Assembly: GCA_017616695.1 (NCBI GenBank)
Contig: JAFZXN010000054.1
Span: 1 to 35,848 of the forward strand
Length of the DNA: 35,848 bases
From: Clostridia bacterium
Lineage (GTDB): Bacteria; Bacillota; Clostridia; Christensenellales; Borkfalkiaceae
Reading direction: 5' to 3'
A program made the position numbers and the translations under genes. Below the pieces are notes generated by a model. That model saw nothing but the letters and a program-made list of their open reading frames with translations, was not told the DNA's origin and ran no database searches. Positions 17,884 to 25,940 of the stretch are shown piece by piece (positions within the stretch are counted from its first letter, which is position 1; the number at the start of each line of letters is the position of its first letter).

Positions 17884-19587
17884 ATGTCGCAGGACGCTTT
17901 TACGATTTTTCACGCCGCAAAAGAGCTTGATAAGCTCGTTTCTGGCGCTAAAATAGAAAGGATAAATCAGCCGAACAAAGATTCGGTGGTTTTTTCCGTG
18001 CGTAAAGCTTCGGAAAACTTAAAGCTTATCGTAAACGCCAACGCCGATTTCGCAAGAGTCTGCGTTTCAAACGATAATTCGCCCGCTCCCATAGAAGCGC
18101 CGTCCTTTTGTATGCTCCTTCGTAAGCACCTTATAAGAGCCACTATCGACGCTGTGAGCGCCGTCAGATACGAAAGGATAATTATCATATATCTGACCTG
18201 CCGCGACGAACTCGGAACGCTTTCAAACAAGCGTTTGTACTGCGAGATTATGGGCAAGTATTCCAACGTAACGCTCGTTGAAAACGACAGGATCCTCGGC
18301 GCTTTGAAAACGACCGGCATCGACGAAAGTTTGTCGCGCCCCATTTATCCCGGGGCAAAATATACGCTTCCGCCGCCGCAGGACAAGGCGGAGATATCCG
18401 ATATTACCGCCGCAAAAAAAGCGCTCGATAAACTTACTTACGCAGACGATCCCGCCAAGTTTATTTTTACCGCTTTTAAAGGCATATCGTTTTCCACCGC
18501 CGAAGATATCGTTTCAAAATTTAAGGAAACAAAGCGCGATAACGATTTCGTAAAAATCCTCAAAAGCGATGAATTTATCAAGTATTTTAACGATTATTAC
18601 GAAACACCGAAAATATCGCCCACGGTGGTATCCGACGGCAAAAAGACCGACTTTTATATCGTTGAGCCTATCGCTCAATATAAGGAAGTTCGTAAATATC
18701 CGTCGATAAATTCTCTTATCGACGGTTACTATTTATACAAAGAAAATTCGTTTGCGACGGCTTTGAAAAAAGGTCGGTTATACGACGCGGTGAAAGCTTA
18801 CGAAAAAAAGCTTTATAAAAAGCTCCAGATAGCCGAAGAAAAGCTTTTGTCCTGCGCGGATATGGACGACAACAGGCTTTTCGGCGAGCTTATAATAGCA
18901 TACCTTTACAAGATAAAAAGCGGTGAAAAATACTGCGAAGTCGAAAACTATTACGAGCCGGATTATCCGCTTATAAAGATAAGGCTCGACGAAGACCTTT
19001 CCCCGCGTGAAAACGCCGAAAGATATTTCAAAAAGTATTCCAAACAGAAAAAGACGGTCGCCGCCGTCACCCCGCAGACAGCTGAGTTGAAAGAAACGCT
19101 TTCTTATATAGAAACGGTCTACTCGGAGATAGACGCCGCCGAAACGGACTCGGATTTTTCCGATATCGAAGAAGAGCTTTCGGCTATCGGCGTCATAAAG
19201 CAAAAACAGCAGGGTAAAAAGAGGATCAAGAAGCTTTCCGAACCGCGTAAATACGTCTATAAGGATTTCGAGATCCTGGTCGGCAGAAACAATCTTCAGA
19301 ACGACCGACTTACAATTTCGGCAGAAAGAAACGATATTTGGCTGCACACGAAGGATTATCATTCGTCGCACGTCATAATAAGGACTTTTAACCGCCCCGT
19401 TCCCGACGAAGTGCTTCTATTTGCGTCAGAGATCTGCGCTTATTTCAGCAAAGTGCGTTCGTCTAAAAAAGTGCCCGTCGATCACACTTTGAAAAAGTTC
19501 GTCAAAAAGCCCGCGGGCACGAACGCAGGTAAAGTTTATTATACCAATCAGAAGACGTTATTTGTCGATCCAGATCCGCACATATAG
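17884..19587 (+). CDS. rqcH: Rqc2 homolog RqcH (NFACT family, alanine tailing in ribosome quality control)
   Basis: 567 residues from ATG 17884 (AGAGG 5 bases upstream). The ORF extends further upstream to 17824, but that part covers the promoter. NFACT-N fills about 1-220, followed by helical segments and the coiled-coil middle, then NFACT-R (about 445-545) with GRNNLQND and HTKDYHSSHVI. RqcH binds stalled 50S-peptidyl-tRNA and adds alanine tails to the nascent chain for degradation. The EIM motif aligns at 121-123. The Asp of the tRNA-binding DR pair (D97-R98 in B. subtilis) is Glu here (E97-R98). It was earlier annotated as a fibronectin-binding protein family. It sits next to tig-clpPX, which acts in the same quality-control process. 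Confidence 0.92.
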   Translation: MSQDAFTIFHAAKELDKLVSGAKIERINQPNKDSVVFSVRKASENLKLIVNANADFARVCVSNDNSPAPIEAPSFCMLLRKHLIRATIDAVSAVRYERIIIIYLTCRDELGTLSNKRLYCEIMGKYSNVTLVENDRILGALKTTGIDESLSRPIYPGAKYTLPPPQDKAEISDITAAKKALDKLTYADDPAKFIFTAFKGISFSTAEDIVSKFKETKRDNDFVKILKSDEFIKYFNDYYETPKISPTVVSDGKKTDFYIVEPIAQYKEVRKYPSINSLIDGYYLYKENSFATALKKGRLYDAVKAYEKKLYKKLQIAEEKLLSCADMDDNRLFGELIIAYLYKIKSGEKYCEVENYYEPDYPLIKIRLDEDLSPRENAERYFKKYSKQKKTVAAVTPQTAELKETLSYIETVYSEIDAAETDSDFSDIEEELSAIGVIKQKQQGKKRIKKLSEPRKYVYKDFEILVGRNNLQNDRLTISAERNDIWLHTKDYHSSHVIIRTFNRPVPDEVLLFASEICAYFSKVRSSKKVPVDHTLKKFVKKPAGTNAGKVYYTNQKTLFVDPDPHI

Positions 19588-19615
19588 TGTAAAATCCCTT
19601 ATAAAACAAAGCAAA

Positions 19616-19664
19616 ACGCCACGATGAAATTCCGTAAACGGGATATCGCCGCGGCGCTTTTTTT
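19616..19664. terminator. Terminator between rqcH and recG
   Basis: A composite stem (CGCC/GGCG, CGAT/ATCG, ATTCCG/CGGGAT) with a TAAA-type loop, followed by seven T on the plus strand. It lies between convergent genes and has a T-rich tail on the other strand too. Confidence 0.75.
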
Positions 19665-19694
19665 ATTTATATCGCGTTTTATTAACCGATAACG

Positions 19695-21704
19695 TCAGTT
19701 GAGCGTTACGTCTTTTAACGAGTTGTATTTTGCGATGGCGACTTCGCGCAGTTCTTTGGAATATTTGCCCGAATTTATTACTTCGTCGGCTATTTTCTTG
19801 GCAAGGAATATAGAACCCGTCGAATATTTCAGCGCACCGAGGTCGCTCAAAAACTTACCGCTTTGCTTGGTGCCCATCATATCCCCGCCGCCGCGGTCGG
19901 CGTAATCTGCCTCGGCGATCTTAAAACCGTCCGAATTATCTCGTAAGGTCTTTAACCTCTCGATGGTCTTTTCGTTTTCGTTATCACTAAGTAAAAAGCA
20001 ATAGCTTTTAAGATCGCTTCGTCCGACGCGTCCGCGCAACTGATGCAACTGACTTAATCCGAACCTGTCCGCGCCGAAGATAACCATTACGGTGGCGTTC
20101 GGAACGTCAATCCCGACCTCTATGACCGTCGTGGAAACTACGGCGTCAATTTCGCCCTCTTTAAACGAAGTCATAACGTCGGTCTTTTCTTTATCTTTCA
20201 TTCTGCCGTGAAGTAATGCGAATTTTAAGTGCGGTAATTTCTTCGATAATTCGTCGAATATTTCGGTAACACTCAAAATCGAGCCTTCTTCGTCGCCGTC
20301 TATTTTGGGGCAAACGAAATACGCTTGTCTGCCGTCGGATATCTCTTTTTCGACGAAGTAAAGCATATCGTCGTACTTTGCCTTAGGAACGATCCTCGTG
20401 GTTATTTCGGTACGCTGCATCGGCTTATCGGTAATGGTGGAAATGTCGAGATCGCCGTAAAATACGAGCGATAACGTCCTCGGTATCGGCGTTGCGCTCA
20501 TAATAAGCACGTCGGGGCAAGCGCCCTTTTCCACGAGATCGTTTCTTTGAGAAACGCCGAAACGCTGTTGCTCGTCGCAGACCGCCAAAGATAGGTCTGA
20601 AAACACAACGTCTTTTTCGAGGATAGCGTGAGTTCCCACGACTATTCGGGCCTTTCCCGAAGATATATCGGCTTTTATAAGCCGTTTTTCCTTTTCGGTC
20701 GAGCTACCCGATAAAAACGCGCACTCGAACTCCGGCAAAAATCTTTGCATTATTGCGAAATTTTGCCTTGCCAAAACTTCGGTTGGAGCTATCATTACGG
20801 CTTGAAATCCCGATTTTACAGCCGCGTATATCGCGCATAACGAGACGGCCGTTTTGCCTGAACCGACGTCGCCTTGCAAAAGCCTGTTCATAACGGTCGG
20901 CCCTTTAAGATCGGCAAAAATCTCGTTGACCGCCTTTTTCTGTCCGTCGGTAAATTCAAACGGAAATCTTTTGGAAAACTCCGTAATATCCTTTGCCGAA
21001 ACGTTATATCTTAAGCGCCGCGCCTCCGTCTTATCGCCTTTAATTATCTTGAACGCCGAAACGAGCAAGAAATACTCTTCCACGGCAATTCTTTCCGACG
21101 CCTCTACGAGTTGTTCGGTGTTTTCGGGATTATGAACGGCGTAAAATGCGCTCTTTAAGTCTTTTAAAGCGAGCTTATTTGCATAATCGTCGGGTATCAT
21201 AGAGCGGATATCCGTCTTTTTGAGCGCGTCGAGAACGGCGTTCTTCAAAACCTTCTGAGTAAGGTTGCCCTTTAACGGATAAACGGGGATAATACCTTTT
21301 AAATTGACGTTTTTATCGAATTCTTCAAAAGACGGGTTTGTCAAAGAAAACGCGTAACGATTTCTCACGCGGCCGTAAAAAAGGTAAGTTTCGCCGAGTT
21401 TCAACCTGTTTTTTAAATACGGCTGATTGAACCAGATGACGGAAAACGTCTCTCCGTCCTGCTCGCAGAATATTTTAAAATAGTTGAAACGACCTTTTCT
21501 CGGAACGTATTCGGGGATACTTATAACGGTGCCTTTGGTAAGGATAAAGGAATTATTTACGGCGTCATTTAAGCTTACCGTCTTTCTCAAATCAAGATAA
21601 GCGCGCGGAAAAAGTCGGACGAGACCTTCCGCCGAGGTAATGCCCATTTTATTAACGTCATCTATTCTTTTTTGCGATAATCCCTTGATAAATTTGAGTT
21701 CCAA
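19695..21704 (-). CDS. recG: ATP-dependent DNA helicase RecG
   Basis: 669 residues from TTG 21704. GTG at 21713 is three codons upstream, but only the TTG has a ribosome site (AAGGTG, 6 bases away), and the GTG lies almost against the terminator hairpin. RecG remodels stalled forks and branched DNA. The N-terminal wedge/OB domain (about 1-200) is followed by the helicase core with GDVGSGKT (about 278-285), the DEQQ box (DEQQRFG), SATPIPRTL and the QLRGRVGRS motif. It lies just after the fakA-like gene, with a terminator hairpin in between. Confidence 0.95.
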   Translation of the reverse strand: MELKFIKGLSQKRIDDVNKMGITSAEGLVRLFPRAYLDLRKTVSLNDAVNNSFILTKGTVISIPEYVPRKGRFNYFKIFCEQDGETFSVIWFNQPYLKNRLKLGETYLFYGRVRNRYAFSLTNPSFEEFDKNVNLKGIIPVYPLKGNLTQKVLKNAVLDALKKTDIRSMIPDDYANKLALKDLKSAFYAVHNPENTEQLVEASERIAVEEYFLLVSAFKIIKGDKTEARRLRYNVSAKDITEFSKRFPFEFTDGQKKAVNEIFADLKGPTVMNRLLQGDVGSGKTAVSLCAIYAAVKSGFQAVMIAPTEVLARQNFAIMQRFLPEFECAFLSGSSTEKEKRLIKADISSGKARIVVGTHAILEKDVVFSDLSLAVCDEQQRFGVSQRNDLVEKGACPDVLIMSATPIPRTLSLVFYGDLDISTITDKPMQRTEITTRIVPKAKYDDMLYFVEKEISDGRQAYFVCPKIDGDEEGSILSVTEIFDELSKKLPHLKFALLHGRMKDKEKTDVMTSFKEGEIDAVVSTTVIEVGIDVPNATVMVIFGADRFGLSQLHQLRGRVGRSDLKSYCFLLSDNENEKTIERLKTLRDNSDGFKIAEADYADRGGGDMMGTKQSGKFLSDLGALKYSTGSIFLAKKIADEVINSGKYSKELREVAIAKYNSLKDVTLN

Positions 21705-21720
21705 AATTCGCACCTTTTAA

Positions 21721-21750
21721 AAAAGGAAAACCGTTTCCGATTTTCCTTTT
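21721..21750 (-). terminator. Hairpin terminator between the fakA-like gene and recG
   Basis: The minus-strand stem AAAAGGAAAATCG / CGGTTTTCCTTTT is closed by a GAAA tetraloop and followed by TT, making six T in a row. The recG ribosome site starts about 7 bases after the stem. Confidence 0.75.
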
Positions 21751-21765
21751 CGACTTAAAGAATGA

Positions 21766-23397
21766 TCATTCCAAAGAAAGGATATAAAAATATACCGATT
21801 GACCGCCGTAATACAGTTCGACGTCGCAATCTGCGTACATAGCCTGAACGTCTATCTGCAACTGCTCGGCCTCCTGCTCCTTAACGTCGGCGCCGTAATA
21901 GATATTTATTATGCTGTGATTTTTTTCTTTGAGTTTTTCGATGAGTTTGATGGTCGCCGTAGAAAGATCGTGACCTTTCGATAATATCTTTTTGCTGTTT
22001 AAACCGATATAATCGCCTTTTTTCAGATTAAAGCCGTCCATTGAAGAATTTCTTACGGCGTAAGTAACCTGCCCGTCCGCAACGTGGTCTATCGCGTGGA
22101 GCATATTAAGGTGGTTTTCGTCCACGGGAAGATCGGGATCGAACGCAAGCGCCGCCGCAAAGCCCTGCGGAATGTTCTTGGTCGGAATAACGATTATTCT
22201 TCTGTTTTCGACGAGAGCCTTTGCTTGCTCGGCGGCAAGAATGATATTTTTATTGTTGGGGAAGACGAAGACCGTTTCGGCGTTGACTTTGGCAATACCG
22301 TCGGCAATATCGCTTGCGGAAGGATTCATCGTCTGCCCGCCGGCTATCACTCTGTCGACGTTCAATTCTTTGAATATCTCGGTGATACCGTCGCCCTGCG
22401 CCACGGAAATAATGCCGATAGACTTTCTTTCCTCTTCGTACTTTTTGACGAGCGCGCGGTTCTGCTCGAGCATATTTTCTATCTTGACTTTATCGAGCTC
22501 GCCGAGCATCAAAGCGGCGGTCAAGGCTTTACCCGGGGTGTTTGTGTGAACGTGAACTTTAATAAGCTCGAGATCGCCGATACAAATAACGCTGTCGCCC
22601 ATTTCGATAAGCTTTTCACGATGTTTATCGATGTCGGCAAGCGTGGTCTTCTTTTTAATGTTGATAATGAAAAATTCAGTACAATAGGCAAATTCTATTG
22701 CGCCCAAATTCAGCATATCGGCGGAAGTAAAGTCGTTTTCGGCGGGAGTTTGCTCCACGTCATCATCAATGGAAACGCCTTTGACTTTTTTACCCGTCAA
22801 AGCCATGTGCATTCCCTTGAATATGGTAACGAGCCCCATTCCGCCCGAGTCGACGACGCCGGCTTTTTTCAAAACGGGTAACAGCTGCGGGGTCATTTCG
22901 AGCGCGACTTCGCCCGCCTCTATCATTTCGGCAAAACCGACTTCAATATCCTTGTTTTTAAGCGATTGAGCGCTGTCGCTCATAGCTTTGACAACGGTAA
23001 GGATAGTGCCTTCTTTGGGTTTTGCGACCGCAGCATACGCAACTTCGGTGGCGCTTCTCATAGCGCGAGCGAAAATACGCATATTTATCTCGGTCTCGTC
23101 TTTAAGCACCTTGCAGATACCTTTGAATATCTGCGACGTTATAACGCCCGAATTACCTCTTGCGCCGCGGAGCGCACCGCGGGTGATCCTTTCGCAGATC
23201 TCGCCCATACGGTTGGTCTTACTTTGTTTCAATTCAGAGACGACCGACTGCATAGTCATCGTCATATTCGTTCCCGTATCTCCGTCGGGAACGGGGAAAA
23301 CGTTCAGCGCGTCGATTTTACTTTTATTAAGATCGAGCAATTGCGCGGCTGAAATTACCATGTTGGTAAACATGGCGCCGTTTATACTCTTTGACAT
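21766..23397 (-). CDS. fakA: DAK2-domain protein, fatty acid kinase ATP-binding subunit-like (YloV/FakA)
   Basis: 543 residues from ATG 23397 (GGGAGA 6 bases upstream); an upstream TTG at 23424 is less likely. The N-terminal Dak phosphatase/kinase-like domain (about 1-200) has the metal/ATP loop VPDGDTGTNM (36-45), the glycine-rich GALRGARGNSGV and the second loop VDSGGMG. The central and C-terminal domains match the FakA/YloV layout. FakA phosphorylates fatty acids carried by FakB (DegV family); no fakB is in this window. The pairing yloU-yloV-recG resembles the Bacillus order. A structured leader precedes it. Confidence 0.85.
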   Translation of the reverse strand: MSKSINGAMFTNMVISAAQLLDLNKSKIDALNVFPVPDGDTGTNMTMTMQSVVSELKQSKTNRMGEICERITRGALRGARGNSGVITSQIFKGICKVLKDETEINMRIFARAMRSATEVAYAAVAKPKEGTILTVVKAMSDSAQSLKNKDIEVGFAEMIEAGEVALEMTPQLLPVLKKAGVVDSGGMGLVTIFKGMHMALTGKKVKGVSIDDDVEQTPAENDFTSADMLNLGAIEFAYCTEFFIINIKKKTTLADIDKHREKLIEMGDSVICIGDLELIKVHVHTNTPGKALTAALMLGELDKVKIENMLEQNRALVKKYEEERKSIGIISVAQGDGITEIFKELNVDRVIAGGQTMNPSASDIADGIAKVNAETVFVFPNNKNIILAAEQAKALVENRRIIVIPTKNIPQGFAAALAFDPDLPVDENHLNMLHAIDHVADGQVTYAVRNSSMDGFNLKKGDYIGLNSKKILSKGHDLSTATIKLIEKLKEKNHSIINIYYGADVKEQEAEQLQIDVQAMYADCDVELYYGGQSVYFYILSLE

Positions 23398-23436
23398 TAT
23401 TATCTCCCAATGGGTAACAAACAAATATATCGGACA

Positions 23437-23512
23437 GCCGAAAGAATATTTTTAAGCGGTATGGATCGGTGGAGCGAAACGAAAGCAAATTTCTTTCGTT
23501 AAGTCTTTCGGC
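23437..23512 (-). other. Structured leader upstream of the fakA-like gene
   Basis: Arms GCCGAAAGA (23437-23445) and TCTTTCGGC (23504-23512) form a 9-bp outer stem. Inside it, AACGAAAG (23478-23485) and CTTTCGTT (23493-23500) form an 8-bp hairpin. Both stems share the core CGAAAG/CTTTCG, so the arms can swap partners. It ends about 40 bases before the start codon. I recognise no known riboswitch class. Confidence 0.45.
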
Positions 23513-23650
23513 AAAATGATCGGATAAAATAAGAAACCGAAAATTATATATATTTCAAACGCTTTTTAGCGTTTTCGGCGGATAAATACAACCGACGAGT
23601 TATGTTTGTTTACCTGAATTTTTGATTTTAAAAATAACGAAAATTATCGT

Positions 23651-24001
23651 TTACAGCTTAACGCCCTTAACGTTGACGTTTACGCAATCAACGATCATGC
23701 CGGTAAATTTTTCAACGTTATATTTTACCGTTTGCTTTAAAGTTTCCGCAACGGCGGAAAGGGACACGCCGAATTTTACGACGACGTAAAGATCGAGATT
23801 GATCTTATCCCCCGAAGAAGTTACCTTTACGCCTTTATTCATGGCGTTTTTCGGAACGAGCAGATCGTTTATGTCTTTGATATCCCTGTTGAACATTTCG
23901 ACGATGCCGTAACAGTCGGATGAAACCTGCGCCGCCACTTTTGCTATCGTTTCGTCCGATATGGTGATATTTCCATATATATTGTTTGTACTGACTGACA
24001 T
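23651..24001 (-). CDS. yloU: Asp23/Gls24 family envelope stress protein (YloU-like)
   Basis: 116 residues, the typical size of the family. It starts with ITISDETIAKVAAQVSSDCYGIV and contains a central INLDLYVVVKFG strand pair and the closing VNVNVKGVKL, all hallmarks of the Asp23 fold. Members line the inner membrane face or respond to envelope stress; the precise role of YloU is unknown. Start ATG 24001 has AGGAG about 10 bases upstream and its own promoter (24026-24054). Upstream of the fakA-like gene, as in Bacillus. Confidence 0.92.
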   Translation of the reverse strand: MSVSTNNIYGNITISDETIAKVAAQVSSDCYGIVEMFNRDIKDINDLLVPKNAMNKGVKVTSSGDKINLDLYVVVKFGVSLSAVAETLKQTVKYNVEKFTGMIVDCVNVNVKGVKL

Positions 24002-24025
24002 ACGATCCGCACTCCTTTTTTAATT

Positions 24026-24054
24026 ATTTTACTACAACCAAACTATTTTTGCAA
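24026..24054 (-). promoter_or_regulatory. Promoter of the Asp23 family gene
   Basis: Minus strand TTGCAA (24049-24054), a 17-base spacer, TAAAAT (24026-24031). About 25 bases before the start codon. Confidence 0.5.
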
Positions 24055-24145
24055 CAATTTTGATATTTGATTTGCCTTTTTGAGCATAAATGCGCGGCAA
24101 TTTTTAAAAAAATTACCTAAAATGAAAAAAATTCGTTAAAATAAG

Positions 24146-24174
24146 TTGCGTTTTTTGAAATATAATGGTATATT
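24146..24174 (+). promoter_or_regulatory. Promoter of rpmB
   Basis: TTGCGT (24146-24151), a 17-base spacer, TATATT (24169-24174) with an extended -10 TG at 24166-24167. A TATAAT at 24161-24166 overlaps but lacks a -35. Confidence 0.5.
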
Positions 24175-24212
24175 ATATAGGCTGAATTCTAAAAATGCGT
24201 GGAGGTGTTTAT

Positions 24213-24401
24213 ATGTCAAGAGTTTGCAGCGTATGCGGTAAAGGTAAACTGAGCGGAAATCTCGTCAGCCATTCCAACCGTAAAACACCACGCTCTTACA
24301 GTGCTAACGTACAAAAGGTCAAAGTCGTTAAAGACGGCGTTGTGACCAAACAATACGTTTGTGCGCGTTGTCTTAAGAGCAACAGCATTGAAAGAGCGTA
24401 A
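24213..24401 (+). CDS. rpmB: 50S ribosomal protein L28
   Basis: 62 residues from ATG 24213, with GGAGGTG 5 bases upstream; in-frame codons before it belong to the leader. It carries the zinc-binding form of L28, with C5, C8, C50 and C53. The basic core (NRKTPRSYSANVQKVKV) is typical. A monocistronic unit ending in a terminator. Confidence 0.97.
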   Translation: MSRVCSVCGKGKLSGNLVSHSNRKTPRSYSANVQKVKVVKDGVVTKQYVCARCLKSNSIERA

Positions 24402-24410
24402 GCGGTCTTC

Positions 24411-24446
24411 AGGTCATTCCGCAAATATCGGCTTGACCTTTTTATT
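24411..24446 (+). terminator. Terminator of rpmB
   Basis: AGGTCA (24411-24416) pairs with TGACCT (24434-24439), an inner CCG/CGG adds to the stem, and TTTTTATT follows. Confidence 0.75.
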
Positions 24447-24480
24447 AAAAAATTTCGGAGCATAAAAGCTCCGATTTTTT
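24447..24480. terminator. Bidirectional hairpin between rpmB and folA
   Basis: CGGAGC / GCTCCG with an ATAAAA loop, A-rich on the left and T-rich on the right. It can end folA transcripts from the other strand and back up the rpmB terminator. Confidence 0.75.
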
Positions 24481-24557
24481 TATGCTCTTTTTAGCATTCT
24501 TAAAATTATCCGCTGTAAATTCGCCCTCTATTTCGGCGAGGAGACGGAAAGCGTTAG

Positions 24558-25058
24558 TTAAAACTTCAGCGGAGCGGAATTTTCGTATAAAGTAAAAGTA
24601 ATATCGTACCCCGACACCGAACGTTCCTTTGAAATGACCGACGCTTTCCAATTATCGAGCTTATCGAGGTCGTCGAAAAAAACTTCCGCGTCGCCGAAAG
24701 CGTCGACTTTGGTTATATAAGCGTATTTGCAATACGGGTACATAGTCCTATAAAACATTCCGCCGCCGATGATGAAAACGGAGTCGTCGGGGTAATTCTT
24801 TACGGCGGCAAAAAACTCGTCGAGCGTATGTACGACGACGCAATCGTCTCTTTCGACGTTTTCGGGCGCAAGAACGATATTCACTCGGTTTTTAAGCGGC
24901 TTACCGCCGGGGAAAGACAAAAGCGTGTTATAACCCATGCAAACGACTTTCCCCGAAGTTTTCTCCCGAAAATAGCGCATATCCTCGGGAATATCGAACA
25001 GTAATCCGTTCTTTTTGCCGATGCCCCACTTATTATCTACGGCAACTATCAGATTCAT
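24558..25058 (-). CDS. folA: Dihydrofolate reductase
   Basis: 166 residues. It reduces dihydrofolate to tetrahydrofolate with NADPH. The opening MNLIVAVDNKWGIGKKNGL and the acidic active-site residue D26 in DIPEDMRYF fit the family. The NADPH-binding IIGGG (96-100) is present. ATG 25058 overlaps the thyA stop by one base (TGATG), so the two are translationally coupled. Together they regenerate the folate used up by thymidylate synthesis. Confidence 0.95.
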   Translation of the reverse strand: MNLIVAVDNKWGIGKKNGLLFDIPEDMRYFREKTSGKVVCMGYNTLLSFPGGKPLKNRVNIVLAPENVERDDCVVVHTLDEFFAAVKNYPDDSVFIIGGGMFYRTMYPYCKYAYITKVDAFGDAEVFFDDLDKLDNWKASVISKERSVSGYDITFTLYENSAPLKF

Positions 25059-25888
25059 CAGATAGCGACCTCGAGTTTATCTTTGAGCGGCGTCGCCTTG
25101 TAATCTACGAGTTCGAAGTCTTCCACCTTGAAGTCGTAGAAATCCTTTACGTCGCGCTTAATAATTAGCTTCGGCGCGTCGTACTGCGGATTTAAGAACA
25201 TGGTCTTTAAAGCGGGAATATGCCTGTCGTAAATATGCGCGTCCGCGATAACGTGGACGAGTTCGCCGACTTTAAGGCCGCTGACTTTCGCCATCATCAT
25301 CAAAAGCACGGAATACTGAACGACGTTCCAGTTATTGGCCACCACCATGTCGTTGGAGCGCTGATTGAGTATGCCGTTCAAAGTGTCGCCGCTTACGTTG
25401 AAAGTCATAGAATAAGCACACGGATAAAGGTGCATCTCGTGAAGGTCGGCAAAATTGTAGATATTTGTCAATATCCTGCGGGAATTGGGATTGTTTTTAA
25501 GGTCGTACAAAACTCTGTCTACCTGGTCGAATTCGCCCTCCGGATATTTATGCTTAACGCCGAGCTGATAGCCGTAAGCCTTGCCGATAGAGCCGGTTTC
25601 ATCCGCCCAGCTGTCCCAGATATGCGAATTGAGATCGTGAACGTTGTTTGATTTTTTCTGCCAGATCCATAAAATTTCGTCCACAGCCGATTTGAAAAAG
25701 GTCTTTCTCACGGTCAGAATGGGAAATTCTTTATTAAGGTCGTAACGGTTTACGACGCAGAACTTTTTAACGGTATGCGCGGGCGTGCCGTCTTCCCAGT
25801 GCGGGCGGACTTTTTTATCGGTGTCCCAAACTCCGTTCTCGATGATGTCCTTACAGTTGGCGATAAATACTTTATCTGCGTAGCTCAT
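25058..25888 (-). CDS. thyA: Thymidylate synthase (ThyA type)
   Basis: 276 residues from ATG 25888, which has AAGGAGG 5 bases upstream; 12 more codons are open upstream but are unlikely. It methylates dUMP to dTMP with methylene-tetrahydrofolate. Catalytic Cys157 lies in LYPCAYSMTF. The phosphate-binding SRRILTNIY (136-144), NQRSND (175-180) and HIYDRH near the C-terminus are present. The residue after the catalytic Cys is Ala rather than the usual His, which I recall as typical of a clostridial subgroup. It lies 52 bases after sigK with no terminator between. Confidence 0.95.
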   Translation of the reverse strand: MSYADKVFIANCKDIIENGVWDTDKKVRPHWEDGTPAHTVKKFCVVNRYDLNKEFPILTVRKTFFKSAVDEILWIWQKKSNNVHDLNSHIWDSWADETGSIGKAYGYQLGVKHKYPEGEFDQVDRVLYDLKNNPNSRRILTNIYNFADLHEMHLYPCAYSMTFNVSGDTLNGILNQRSNDMVVANNWNVVQYSVLLMMMAKVSGLKVGELVHVIADAHIYDRHIPALKTMFLNPQYDAPKLIIKRDVKDFYDFKVEDFELVDYKATPLKDKLEVAI

Positions 25889-25940
25889 AGTTTCCTCCTT
25901 TGTCGCGCCGTAATATAAGCGCATAATTTTTTTATATCGA

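Noticed and set aside
18778-19371. 197-codon open frame on the minus strand
   Set aside because: Antisense shadow of rqcH.
22084-22881. 265-codon open frame on the plus strand
   Set aside because: It lies entirely opposite the fakA-like gene and has no family features.
24445-24651. Short minus-strand ORF at the 3' end of folA
   Set aside because: It overlaps the folA end in another frame, runs through the terminator hairpin and has no ribosome site.
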